64,000 bases of DNA from Tepidiforma sp. (lineage in GTDB: Bacteria; Chloroflexota; Dehalococcoidia; Tepidiformales; Tepidiformaceae): contig BPIE01000002.1 in NCBI GenBank assembly GCA_026003935.1, positions 62,001 through 126,000 of the forward strand, read 5' to 3'. The notes under the pieces are model-generated. The model did no database searches. It worked only from the letters and a program-made list of their open reading frames with translations, and had not been told where the DNA came from. The position numbers were made by a program, and so were the translations under genes. Below are positions 8,791 through 17,101 of this stretch, in pieces (position 1 is the stretch's first letter; every line of letters starts with the position of its first letter).

Positions 8791-9493
8791 ATGGCACGAC
8801 TGCTTCGCGGGCTGGCTGCCGGGCTGTTCGCCGCCGCCCTGCCGCTCCTGATGGTGTGCAGCACCATCAGGTGGCTTGCCGGTGACATCCGCGTATTACC
8901 GGCACGGTTTCCGCGCATACGACGCGGCCGAACGAACGGGATTGCCGCTGGCTGAACTCGACCGCGCGGGGCGAGAAATCATCGACTATTTCGAGAATGA
9001 CGCGTCCGACCTGCGAATCGTGGTGACCGTGAACGGAATGGAACAGGGCCTGTTCAATGAGCGGGAAGTCGCGCATATGCGCGATGTGAAGGGGCTCATG
9101 CGGGCCCTGTTCCGCGTGCAGGAGGTCTCACTGGTCGTGGTCATGGGGTACGTGAGCCTTGCCGTGCTCTGGTCGGGGGAGCGTTCGGTCCGGGGCCTGG
9201 CGAAGCTGGCGCTGGGGGGGCTCGGGACAGGGGCGGCGGTGGTCGGAGTCATCGCGGTGTTCGCCGTGACGGGCTTCGACCAAGCATGGACAACGTTCCA
9301 CGAAGTTGCGTTTCGGAACGACCTTTGGCGGCTCGACCCCGACACGGACCGCCTGATCCAAATGTTCCCGGAGCCGTTCTGGCAGGAGGCAACCTATCTC
9401 GCCGGGGGGCTTATCGCGGGACAGGCCGCACTGGTTGCGGCCTTGTGCATTGGCTACCTTCTGAAGACTCGGGCTGGCGGCTCAGTTCGCTGA
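8791..9493 (+). CDS. DUF1461/TIGR01906-like membrane protein with apparent frameshift
   Basis: An integral membrane protein of unknown function. The frame from the ATG at 8791 encodes a typical first TM (MARLLRGLAAGLFAAALPLL) but then becomes basic and non-membrane. The frame used from about 8876 encodes the rest of the family: YYRHGF, FNEREVAHMRDVK (about the family signature) and three further TM segments. Dropping one base near 8882-8888 joins them as WLAGD-SAYYRHGF, which restores the family architecture. If translated as it stands, only a 205-residue product from TTG at 8876, lacking TM1, could be made. This is either a sequencing error or a recent inactivation. The 3' end overlaps the FmdB gene on the other strand by 12 bases. 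Confidence 0.65.
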
Positions 9494-9700
9494 CGCGCAG
9501 GCGCACGCTCCGCCTCCGCAGCAGCCGCCGGCAGCTGGCTCGGCTACCACCGCGGAGCCGCGCGGCGCGGCAAACATGGAGAGCACTCGCTCGGCACGGT
9601 GCCCGCGCGTGCACGTCGCAGGGTCGCCCGCCGACGCCATGGGGCGGCGCTCTTCGAACTTTTCGCGGCAGGTGGGGCAGTAGAATTCGTAGATCGCCAT
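9482..9700 (-). CDS. FmdB-type zinc-ribbon protein with a Cys-rich tail
   Basis: A 72-residue protein beginning MAIYEFYCPTC. The ribbon has CPTC and CTRGH in place of the usual second CxxC. The C-terminus has a Gly/Cys cluster, GGCCGGGACACA, with four cysteines that could bind metal. I chose the ATG at 9700 because the family begins at MAIYEF; eight extra upstream residues are possible. FmdB-family function is not established. The other family member in this window has a His-rich rather than Cys-rich tail. Confidence 0.75.
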   Translation of the reverse strand: MAIYEFYCPTCREKFEERRPMASAGDPATCTRGHRAERVLSMFAAPRGSAVVAEPAAGGCCGGGACACASAN

Positions 9701-9729
9701 ACGCGCATTATATGGCGACCGCACTCAGC

Positions 9730-9990
9730 TCAGGCAGCGCGGCTGGCACGGCGGCGCCGGACGCGCTGGGCGGTGCGAGTGGACGGCTGCAGCCGTGCGT
9801 TGAGCGCGATGACGCTGGCTGTACGGCGGGGCCTCCGGACGGGCGGCTCGATGAGCGGGAGCGCAATCGACTCGGCGGAGGCGAGCACGGCGCGTGTAAT
9901 CGCATTCGACGGTTCGACCCAATCATCGTCGCGCCGACGGCGGAGCAGGGCCTCGACGAGCGCCCGGTAACAGCGAATCAGCCAGGCCAT
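9730..9990 (-). CDS. Possible small basic hypothetical protein
   Basis: An 86-residue frame, MAWLIRCYRALVEALLRRRR at the start, then an ASAESIALPLIEPP stretch and a strongly basic C-terminus. It fills the gap between the FmdB gene and the alpha/beta hydrolase on the same strand. There is no good ribosome site and no recognisable family, and Arg-rich frames arise easily in GC-rich DNA, so this may not be a gene. Confidence 0.3.
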   Translation of the reverse strand: MAWLIRCYRALVEALLRRRRDDDWVEPSNAITRAVLASAESIALPLIEPPVRRPRRTASVIALNARLQPSTRTAQRVRRRRASRAA

Positions 9991-10037
9991 GGGAGCTAGA
10001 CCATAACCGGGATATTCACCTAATGGCAACGACTCAT

Positions 10038-10826
10038 CTACTCAGCAGTTTCCGCAGCAGCACGGTCGAGGAAGTGCTCGACGACACGGTTCCACTCGTC
10101 GGCCCGCTCGAAGTAGCAGGAGTGCCCGGCGCCGCGAATGACCGCAACTTCTGCACCCGGGACGAGTGAAGCGGCCTCGCGAATCATCTCGGGCGGCGTG
10201 ATGGCATCGTGTTCACCGACGATGTAGAGGATTGGCACGTTGAGCCGGCCGAGGACCTCGTGCATCGAGCCGCGGTACGAGGGAGGGGGCGGGCCGAGGA
10301 GCCCGCGCGGCCGGGGCGGGTTGAGCGCGTTCACCTGGCGGTACAGGAGTGCCAGTGCCGGATTCTCCTCTTCGAAGCCGGGAGCGAGGGCCTGTTCGCG
10401 GAGGCTGGCGCCGCCGCGCTCGGCCCGGAGAGATGCCTGCATGTCGCGGATGCGGTCATTCGTTGCGCCGGCGGTGGTGCCGCAGAGCACGAGAGAGGCG
10501 ATTCGCGAGGGGGCCAGCCGGGCGAGGCCGGCGACAGCCCGGCCGCCCATCGACTGAGCCACAACATGGGCGCGTTCGATGCGCAGGTGGTCGAGAAGCC
10601 CGAGGAGGTCCGTCCCGAGGGTTGTGCGAGCGACATTCATGTCGCCGCGGGAGAGTCCCCAGCCCCGGGCGTCGTAGACGGTGACACGAAAGCGGCCGGA
10701 GAAGTAGGCAGTCTGCTGCCACCACGCAAGGTGGTTGCCGCCCGCGCCATGGATGAACACGAGGTCGGGACCGCCGCCATGCTGGCGGTAGTAGAGGCGT
10801 GCACCATTGACGTTTGCGAAGGGCAT
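10038..10826 (-). CDS. Alpha/beta hydrolase
   Basis: A 262-residue alpha/beta-fold hydrolase. The oxyanion region is FIHGAGGNHLAWW (about residues 24-36). The nucleophile elbow is AQSMGG (Ser about 92), with Ala in place of the first Gly of GxSxG. The acid is in VGEHDAITP and the catalytic His in GAGHSCYFE. This resembles 3-oxoadipate enol-lactonase or general esterases, but substrate is not determinable. A -10-like TACACT on the minus strand (10836-10841) lies only 9 bases from the ATG, so the mRNA may be nearly leaderless. It is divergent from the LLM gene at 10912. Confidence 0.9.
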   Translation of the reverse strand: MPFANVNGARLYYRQHGGGPDLVFIHGAGGNHLAWWQQTAYFSGRFRVTVYDARGWGLSRGDMNVARTTLGTDLLGLLDHLRIERAHVVAQSMGGRAVAGLARLAPSRIASLVLCGTTAGATNDRIRDMQASLRAERGGASLREQALAPGFEEENPALALLYRQVNALNPPRPRGLLGPPPPSYRGSMHEVLGRLNVPILYIVGEHDAITPPEMIREAASLVPGAEVAVIRGAGHSCYFERADEWNRVVEHFLDRAAAETAE

Positions 10827-10911
10827 CGGCGGTGCAGTGTACCTTGCAGACGTACTTCACCAGAGCCGAGGGGGTGAGTAGGCTGCGGGCAACGAGGAGG
10901 TTCACGGCAAG

Positions 10912-11838
10912 ATGAAGATTGGGATTGGCATCGGCATCACCGGGGCCGAAGGGCTGTCGGAGGTCATTGGCCAGATTCAGCGGGCCGAGGAGAGCGGCTT
11001 CGATTCCGCCTGGCTTCCGAACATCTTCGGACTCGACGCCATTACGACCATCGCCATCGCGGGGCGAGAAACTTCGCGCATCGAGCTCGGGACGTTCGTG
11101 GTTCCAACCTACCCGAGGCACCCGGTTGCGATGGCGCAGCAAGCGCTGACGGCCTCAGCGGCGACGGGGGGGCGGTTCACGCTTGGGATTGGGTTGAGCC
11201 ATCGAGTCGTCATCGAGGGGATGTTCGGGCTCGACTATTCGAAGCCGGTACGGCACATGCGGGAGTACCTTTCGGTGCTGGTTCCACTTCTCGAGGGGAA
11301 AGCGGTCCAGTTCGCCGGGGAAGAGTTCCGGGTACAGGCCCAGCTCACGGTTGCCGGGGCGCCCCGTCCATCCGTCGTCGTTGCAGCGCTGGGGCCTCAG
11401 ATGCTGAAGCTGGCCGGCAGGCTTGCCGACGGGACGGCCACCTGGATGGGCGGTCCGGCTTACCTGCGCGATACGGCTGTGCCGGCCATTCGTGCGGCGG
11501 CGGAAGCGGCCGGTCGGCCAACGCCGCGGGTCGTGAGCGGATTCCCGGTGGCAGTCACAGCGGACCCGGCCCGCGCGCGGGAATCGGCCGCCCGCGTGTT
11601 CGCCGTCTATGGGACGCTGCCGTCGTATCGTGCGGTGCTCGACGTCGAAGGGGCGGCTGGACCGGCGGACGTTGCCATTGTCGGGAGCGAATCCGAAGTG
11701 ACGGACCGCCTGCGGGAGCTTTCCGCGGCTGGCGTGACGGACTTCAACGCGTCACCCTTCCCGGTGGACGGAGACCCGGGAGCCGTGCGGCGAACCATCG
11801 AGTTTCTTGCCGGGCTCAGGCGGGCTGGTGGAGTGTAG
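10912..11838 (+). CDS. LLM class F420-dependent oxidoreductase
   Basis: A 308-residue luciferase-like barrel that looks closest to the TIGR03564 (MSMEG_4879-like) group of F420-dependent oxidoreductases. Marks are MKIGIGIGITGAEG at strand 1, FDSAWLPNIFGLDA (about 30-45), IELGTFVVPTYPRHP and RFTLGIGLSHR. An AALGPQMLKLAGRLADGTATW segment lies in the second half. Start: GAGGAGG upstream of the ATG. F420 use is an inference from family resemblance; no F420 biosynthesis gene is in the window. Confidence 0.88.
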   Translation: MKIGIGIGITGAEGLSEVIGQIQRAEESGFDSAWLPNIFGLDAITTIAIAGRETSRIELGTFVVPTYPRHPVAMAQQALTASAATGGRFTLGIGLSHRVVIEGMFGLDYSKPVRHMREYLSVLVPLLEGKAVQFAGEEFRVQAQLTVAGAPRPSVVVAALGPQMLKLAGRLADGTATWMGGPAYLRDTAVPAIRAAAEAAGRPTPRVVSGFPVAVTADPARARESAARVFAVYGTLPSYRAVLDVEGAAGPADVAIVGSESEVTDRLRELSAAGVTDFNASPFPVDGDPGAVRRTIEFLAGLRRAGGV

Positions 11839-11886
11839 CCTTCCCCGGCTATGCCCGGTGCGCAGCGTTCGATACGCTGATCGTGA

Positions 11887-14244
11887 ATGAACGACCACAC
11901 GCTGCGCGTCCTCGAGTTCGACCGCGTGCTCGAGCTGCTCGCTGCTGAGGCGGCGTTCAGCCTTGGGGCAGAGCGAGCGCGTGCGCTGCGCCCGGCGGTG
12001 TCTTTCGCCGAAGCGAAGGGTCTCGCCGAGCAGACCGCACAAATGCGGCTCCTCGACCAGCTGGGCATCGACGTGCCGTTTTCGGGCGCTCGCGATATCC
12101 GGGCGCATCTCCGCGCTGCTGCGATTGGGCAGCTGCTCGAGCCCGGGGCGCTGCTGGAGTGTGCGCAGGTGTTGATGACCGCGAGGCGAGCCCGTCTCGT
12201 CCTCGACAAGGTCCGCGACCGGGTTCCGGCGCTGGCGGCACTCGGCGACGCGATCGGCGATTTCCGCTCGTTTGCGGAAGACGTCGAGGCGGCGGTTTCG
12301 CCGCGCGGCGAAGTCCTCGATACAGCGAGCGAGCAGCTGGCGCTCGTGCGGCGGGAACTCCGCGCCGCCGAGGCGCGCCTCGAGCAGCGGGCACAGGGTG
12401 CCCTCACCGAAGCGATACGCCGGGGAGCTGCGCAAGAGGGGCTGCTCACGGAGCGAAACGGTCGGAAGGTCATCCCGGTGCGCTCGGATAGCCGCTCACT
12501 GGTGCCGGGGATTGTCCACGACGTCTCGTCGAGCGGGGCGACACTCTTCATTGAACCGTTCTCGGTGGTCGAAGCAGGAAACGCAGTCCGTGAATTGCGT
12601 CTCGCAGAGGAGCGGGAGGTTCGGCGAGTCCTGCAGCGCCTCACGGACCAGCTCGGGACGCGGGCAGAGGAGGCGATGCGCTCCCTCGAGGCGCTGGGCG
12701 AGCTCGATCTCATTCACGCGAAGGCTCGGCTGGCGCGGAAGATGGCTGCTGCGCTGCCGCCCAGCGGCGAAGTTGAGACGTGGTTCAGCGAACGGGGCTC
12801 TACGCGCCTTATCCGGGCGCGTCACCCCCTGCTGCGCGGGCACGTGGTCCCGATCGACATCGAGGTCGGCGAAATCCCGCAAGGCATCCTGATTACGGGC
12901 CCAAACACCGGCGGCAAGACGGTCGCATTGAAGACCGTGGGCCTGCTGACGCTGATGGCGCAGGCCGGGTTGGGCGTCCCCTGTGACGACGGCAGCCGCA
13001 TCCGGTTTTACCCCAGGGTGTTCGCGGATATCGGCGACGAGCAGTCGATTGAGCAAAGCCTTTCGACGTTTTCTTCGCACCTTCGGAACATCATCAGCAT
13101 TCTCGGCGAGGCCGATGAGCGCACACTGGTGCTGCTCGATGAGCTCGGAGCCGGCACCGACCCCGCGGAAGGCGCAGCCATTGCGCGCGCCGTCATCGAG
13201 GAACTCCTTGAGCGTGGCTCGACGCTCGTCGCAACGACCCATCACGGCGAGCTCAAGGTGTTCGCTCACGGCGACCCGCGTCTTGCAAACGCGTCCGTCG
13301 AGTTCGACCTCGACACACTCAGCCCGACCTACCATCTCGTGGTCGGGCTGCCGGGCCAGTCGAACGCGCTGGCCATTGCGCGGCGGCTCGGGCTGGCAGA
13401 ACGCGTCGTTGCGCGGGCGGCTCAGCAGCTTTCGCCGGGGCATTTCGAACTCGAAGCGCTCCTCGAAGAGATCCGTGTGCAGCGGCGCGAAGCCGAGGCA
13501 GCGCGGGCGGCGGCTGAGCAGGCACGCGCCGAGGCTGAGGGGCTGCGGCGGGAACTCGCGCTGGAGCGAGAACGCATCGAGGACGAGCGGGCGGCCGTTC
13601 TGTCGGAGGCGAAGCGGGCGGCCGATGATGCCCTCGCGCACATGCGCCGGGAGGTCGAGCAGCTGCGCCGCAGAGCCGCCGAGCGGCAGTTCGACCCGAC
13701 GGCCGCGCAGGAGGCACTGCAACAGGCCGAGCGTCAGCGGGCGGAACTCGCCCGGCTGGCGGTGCCTCGAAAGGCTGCGGCTGCGACGCGGGCAGTTCCG
13801 GGGGAGATTGAGCCGGGAGACCTCGTCCACGTCCGCGATATCCCCCAGCTCGGGGAGGTGCTGACTGCGCCCGGTGAAGACGGCCGGCTGGAAGTGCAGT
13901 TCGGCAGCATCCGGATGAAGGTGAGCATCGACCGGGTAGACCGCATCGAAAAGCCGCGAGCCGAGGGCGGCCGCGTGTTGGTGCCGGCTGGTCCCCCGGT
14001 AAGTCACGAGCTCGATCTTCGAGGGCAGCGGGCGGAGGCAGCACTGGAGCGCTTTGAGAGCTACCTCGATGCTGCGTTCCGGGCAGGGCTGCCGTATGTG
14101 CGCATCATCCACGGCAAGGGCACAGGGGCGCTTCGCGCTGCCATTCGCGAGGCCCTCGCACGGCACCCGCTCGTGCGCGGCTACGAATCCGCGCCCGCGG
14201 CCGAAGGGGGCGACGGTGTGACCATCGCCCTGCTGGCAGGGTAG
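11887..14244 (+). CDS. mutS2: MutS2 family ATPase/endonuclease
   Basis: A 785-residue MutS2, the usual length. The core/lever region (1-300) is followed by the ABC-type ATPase with Walker A GPNTGGKT (about 338-345) and Walker B LVLLDELGAGTDP (Asp about 418). A long Ala/Arg/Glu coiled coil follows (about 530-630). A KOW-like linker leads to a C-terminal Smr nuclease domain (from about 708: ELDLRGQRAE, then IIHGKGTGALR). MutS2 proteins suppress recombination or rescue collided ribosomes; which applies here cannot be read from sequence. The promoter may be very close: a TACGCT -10-like hexamer ends 8 bases before the ATG. rarA follows 4 bases later. Confidence 0.96.
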   Translation: MNDHTLRVLEFDRVLELLAAEAAFSLGAERARALRPAVSFAEAKGLAEQTAQMRLLDQLGIDVPFSGARDIRAHLRAAAIGQLLEPGALLECAQVLMTARRARLVLDKVRDRVPALAALGDAIGDFRSFAEDVEAAVSPRGEVLDTASEQLALVRRELRAAEARLEQRAQGALTEAIRRGAAQEGLLTERNGRKVIPVRSDSRSLVPGIVHDVSSSGATLFIEPFSVVEAGNAVRELRLAEEREVRRVLQRLTDQLGTRAEEAMRSLEALGELDLIHAKARLARKMAAALPPSGEVETWFSERGSTRLIRARHPLLRGHVVPIDIEVGEIPQGILITGPNTGGKTVALKTVGLLTLMAQAGLGVPCDDGSRIRFYPRVFADIGDEQSIEQSLSTFSSHLRNIISILGEADERTLVLLDELGAGTDPAEGAAIARAVIEELLERGSTLVATTHHGELKVFAHGDPRLANASVEFDLDTLSPTYHLVVGLPGQSNALAIARRLGLAERVVARAAQQLSPGHFELEALLEEIRVQRREAEAARAAAEQARAEAEGLRRELALERERIEDERAAVLSEAKRAADDALAHMRREVEQLRRRAAERQFDPTAAQEALQQAERQRAELARLAVPRKAAAATRAVPGEIEPGDLVHVRDIPQLGEVLTAPGEDGRLEVQFGSIRMKVSIDRVDRIEKPRAEGGRVLVPAGPPVSHELDLRGQRAEAALERFESYLDAAFRAGLPYVRIIHGKGTGALRAAIREALARHPLVRGYESAPAAEGGDGVTIALLAG

Positions 14245-14248
14245 GTCG

Positions 14249-15658
14249 ATGGCGAGCGACGCGCTCCAGGGCGGTTTCAACTTCCCAGATGAGCCGGCGC
14301 CGAGCTCCGCCGCGGGGCCGGATGCACCGCTCGCCGCGAGAATGCGGCCGCGCACACTCGATGACGTCGTCGGGCAGGACGCGGCCATCGGCCCGGGCTC
14401 GATGCTGCGGGAACTGACGCGCCGTGGCCGTCTCCCGTCCGTCATCCTCTGGGGTCCGCCCGGCTGCGGCAAGACGACCATCGCGCGACTACTCGCTGCC
14501 TCCGTCGATGCGGCATTCGTCCAGCTCTCGGCCGTGACCTCCGGTGTGGCGGACCTCCGCAAAGTGATCGCGGATGCAGCGCGGGCGCGCATGAGCGGAC
14601 GGCGGACCGTGGTATTCATCGACGAGATTCACCGCTTCAACCGTACCCAGCAGGACGCCGTGCTCCCGCACGTCGAAGACGGGACAATCACGCTCATCGG
14701 CGCCACCACCGAGAATCCGTCGTTCGAAGTCGTGGCGCCGTTGTTGAGCCGCGTCCGGGTGGTGCGACTGACGGGTCTCGATACCACAGCGCTCGGCCAG
14801 CTCATCGACCGGGCGCTTGCAGACGCGGAGCGAGGGCTCGGCAAGACCGGGCTTTCGATTACAGGGGAGGCTCGCGAGCTCCTGACGCGGGGCGTGAACG
14901 GCGATGCGCGCGCTGCGCTGACCGCGCTCGAGGTCGCTGCTGACATGGCGGCTGCGCGTTCCAGCACCGTCGTCGAACGGGGCGACATCGTCGCAGCGCT
15001 GCAGGACCGCAGGCCGTATTACGACCGCGCCGGCGACGCGCATTACGACACGATTTCCGCATTCATTAAGTCAGTAAGGGGCAGCGACCCGAACGCTGCG
15101 CTGTACTGGCTCGCGCGGATGCTGGAGGCCGGTGAAGACCCGCTCTTCATTGCGCGGCGGCTTGTCATCCTGGCGGCGGAAGATGTCGGCCTCGCGGACC
15201 CGCAGGCGCTCGAACTCGCCGTCGCGTGCCAGCAGGCGGTGCATTTCCTCGGCCTCCCGGAAGGTGCCATCCCTATGGCCGAGTGTGTGGTGTACCTCGC
15301 GCTGGCACCCAAGAGCAATAGTGCGTACGCCGCGCTGGGCCGCGCGATGGAGGATGCCCGCGCAACGGCTTCTGAGCCCGTGCCGCTTCATTTGCGGAAC
15401 GCGGTAACCGGGCTCATGGCCGGGTTCGGCTACGGCGATGGCTACCGCTACGCCCATGACGAACCCGGCCACGTTGTTCGGGGGCAGCGATATTTGCCCG
15501 AATCGCTGGGGGACAGGGAGTATTACCTGGCGGGGCAGCTCGGGGCCGAAGCATTTCTCGCCAGACGATGGCAGGATGCCACGGGGGGCGGGGCGAGCCC
15601 GGGCGCCGCGCAAGACGAGAGAGCCCAAGAGGAAGACCGCAATGCCGGTGAAGGTTGA
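14249..15658 (+). CDS. rarA: Replication-associated recombination protein RarA (MgsA)
   Basis: A 469-residue AAA+ ATPase of the clamp-loader-like RarA family, acting at stalled forks. Walker A is WGPPGCGKTT (about 68-77) and Walker B VVFIDEIHRFNRTQQD. Sensor 1 is GATTENPSFE and the arginine finger lies in LLSRVRV. The C-terminal region carries the tetramerisation domain with KSVRGSDPNAALYW and MLEAGEDPLFIARRL, hallmark RarA strings. An acidic/Gly-rich tail follows. It sits 4 bases after mutS2 and its ribosome site overlaps the mutS2 stop, so the pair is probably co-translated. Confidence 0.96.
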   Translation: MASDALQGGFNFPDEPAPSSAAGPDAPLAARMRPRTLDDVVGQDAAIGPGSMLRELTRRGRLPSVILWGPPGCGKTTIARLLAASVDAAFVQLSAVTSGVADLRKVIADAARARMSGRRTVVFIDEIHRFNRTQQDAVLPHVEDGTITLIGATTENPSFEVVAPLLSRVRVVRLTGLDTTALGQLIDRALADAERGLGKTGLSITGEARELLTRGVNGDARAALTALEVAADMAAARSSTVVERGDIVAALQDRRPYYDRAGDAHYDTISAFIKSVRGSDPNAALYWLARMLEAGEDPLFIARRLVILAAEDVGLADPQALELAVACQQAVHFLGLPEGAIPMAECVVYLALAPKSNSAYAALGRAMEDARATASEPVPLHLRNAVTGLMAGFGYGDGYRYAHDEPGHVVRGQRYLPESLGDREYYLAGQLGAEAFLARRWQDATGGGASPGAAQDERAQEEDRNAGEG

Positions 15659-15986
15659 ATTCCTGTATTCGAAGGCAACCGGGCGAAGTCCCGAGGCTGA
15701 GGAGGCCCTGCGCCTCGCGCTCGAGGCTACCGACCCCTCCATCGAGGTGACATACATCGAGGTCGACGGGATGGAAGACGCCCGCGTGAAGCGGTTTCTC
15801 GGGTCGCCGTCGGTTCGGGTGAACGGGGTCGATGTCGAGTATGGCGACCGCGAACCCGACGAATACCAGTCGGGCACGCGGTACTACAACACCCCCCAGG
15901 GATGGAAGCCGTATCCACACGCCCGGCTCATCGCCAACGCAATCCTCGAGGCACAGGCGCGCGAGGCTGCAAATCGCCAGGGCTGA
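15642..15986 (+). CDS. Thioredoxin-fold protein lacking active-site cysteines
   Basis: A 114-residue protein. It begins MPVKVEFLYSKATGRSPEAE and continues with FLGSPSVRVNGVDVEYGDRE (about 49-68), then a TRYYNTPQGW segment and a C-terminal helix. FLGSPSVRVNG is the cis-Pro region of the thioredoxin-like proteins found near mercury and selenium genes (DF-family/DUF2703-like). In those a CP(S/N)C-like motif follows the first strand; here YSKATGRSP has no cysteine and the whole protein has none. Redox activity is therefore unlikely, and binding or a structural role is more plausible (inference). The start overlaps the rarA end by 17 bases, with AAGAGGAAG as ribosome site. Confidence 0.75.
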   Translation: MPVKVEFLYSKATGRSPEAEEALRLALEATDPSIEVTYIEVDGMEDARVKRFLGSPSVRVNGVDVEYGDREPDEYQSGTRYYNTPQGWKPYPHARLIANAILEAQAREAANRQG

Positions 15987-16060
15987 GGCGGAAATGAGGC
16001 CGCTCCCCTCGTGTGAGAACGGCCCCCTGTACCAGGAACGATTGACCATTGAGAACGGAG

Positions 16061-16082
16061 ACGGGCCGCATCTGCGGCCCGT
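16061..16082. terminator. Possible bidirectional terminator hairpin
   Basis: A perfect 10-bp inverted repeat, ACGGGCCGCA (16061-16070) and TGCGGCCCGT (16073-16082), between the convergent thioredoxin-fold and two-TM genes. It lacks a clear T-tract on either side, so termination is inferred from position and stem only. Confidence 0.45.
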
Positions 16083-16106
16083 TGGTTCGCCTGCGGCAGG
16101 CGATGC

Positions 16107-16790
16107 TTAGTGGCTCGCCGGCACAGGGTTCGGAGCGAGCACGACCCTGTCGGCAGGCGTCCGGAAGGCATGGATGTAGCCCGCGACCGAAAGAACGAAC
16201 ATGACTGCTGCGATGAGGTAGGAGATGTAGGCTGCGACCTGCACGCGGTCCGTAATCACGCTGAAACCGTACGTGGTGAGCAGCAAGCCACGCAGGGTCT
16301 CGCCAGTCTGGAAGGTGCTGCGGAGCGAGGTGGCCGCGTCGAGTTGCTTCTGGAGGCGCTCAGCCTCGGCGGTATCGCCGGCCTGCTTCGCAGCATTCAC
16401 CTTGTTGCGCAGGTCGGTGACGATGGGGCCCATCGTCGCGTAGGTTTCGTTGTCCCAGCCCATCTTTTGACCATCGACGGCCGCATTCGCCGCAGCGCGC
16501 CGCATGTGCATGGCGATGTAGTAGTTGGCGTAGCATTCTGCCTGCTTGCCCGTGGTGAGTTGCTCCCCGGCGTACTTGATGAGGCAGCTCGAGCCGGGCT
16601 TCCAATTCTTCTCCTCATCGGAGAGCGCGTCGACTGTGGCAAACGTGATGCGCTGGTCAGAAAGCTGCTGCTTCACGTAGTCGCGGCCCCAGCTCACCTG
16701 GTTGGAAAGGACGATGCCCAGTGCGACAAGCAGCGCTGTGATGCCGAGGCCGCCGGTGGCAAGGATGATGTCGAGCGTTCGACGTTTCAT
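16107..16790 (-). CDS. Two-TM membrane protein of unknown function
   Basis: A 227-residue protein with TM1 at about residues 7-28, a roughly 160-residue extracytoplasmic domain and TM2 near 192-213. The outer domain contains two cysteines (GSSCLIKY and AECYANYYIAMHM) that may pair, and a helical KVNAAKQAGDTAEAERLQKQ stretch. The start is fixed by GGAGGCTCAC directly before the ATG; a longer frame to 16895 is unlikely. I do not recognise the family. No partner gene is apparent: it is separated from the VWA gene by 311 bases. Confidence 0.75.
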   Translation of the reverse strand: MKRRTLDIILATGGLGITALLVALGIVLSNQVSWGRDYVKQQLSDQRITFATVDALSDEEKNWKPGSSCLIKYAGEQLTTGKQAECYANYYIAMHMRRAAANAAVDGQKMGWDNETYATMGPIVTDLRNKVNAAKQAGDTAEAERLQKQLDAATSLRSTFQTGETLRGLLLTTYGFSVITDRVQVAAYISYLIAAVMFVLSVAGYIHAFRTPADRVVLAPNPVPASH

Positions 16791-17101
16791 GTGAGCCTCC
16801 TGTGAACCTGCCCGAGTGCCCGGGCGAAGCTGGCAGGCACCCGATGTGCCTGTCGCGCCCCGCTGAGAGTGGACGCCTAACGGTTGCGCAAGCAAATGTT
16901 AGGGAGGGCCCTGCCGGTTCGGTCCGTCCAATCGGTCCGTGTTTTGTCGCCGAACGGCGCCGAATCCCGAGCGCCGACGGTAGAAGCCGCCGCCACGGAC
17001 CATGCCGCGGGCATGCATGACGGGACCGTTCACCCCGCCCGAGACGGCAAATGCACAGGAACAGCGGAGAAACCGTGGAAAGCGTCGCGCGCTGGCGCCG
17101 A
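16791..17101. other. Gap with an inverted repeat upstream of the two-TM gene
   Basis: Contains CCTAAC (16876-16881) and GTTAGG (16898-16903) as inverted arms enclosing the 8-bp palindrome TTGCGCAA (16884-16891). It lies 86-113 bases upstream of the two-TM gene start and could be an operator. The rest shows no gene. Confidence 0.4.

Noticed and set aside
12496-14619. 707-codon minus-strand frame
   Set aside because: Antisense to mutS2 and rarA, both unambiguous.
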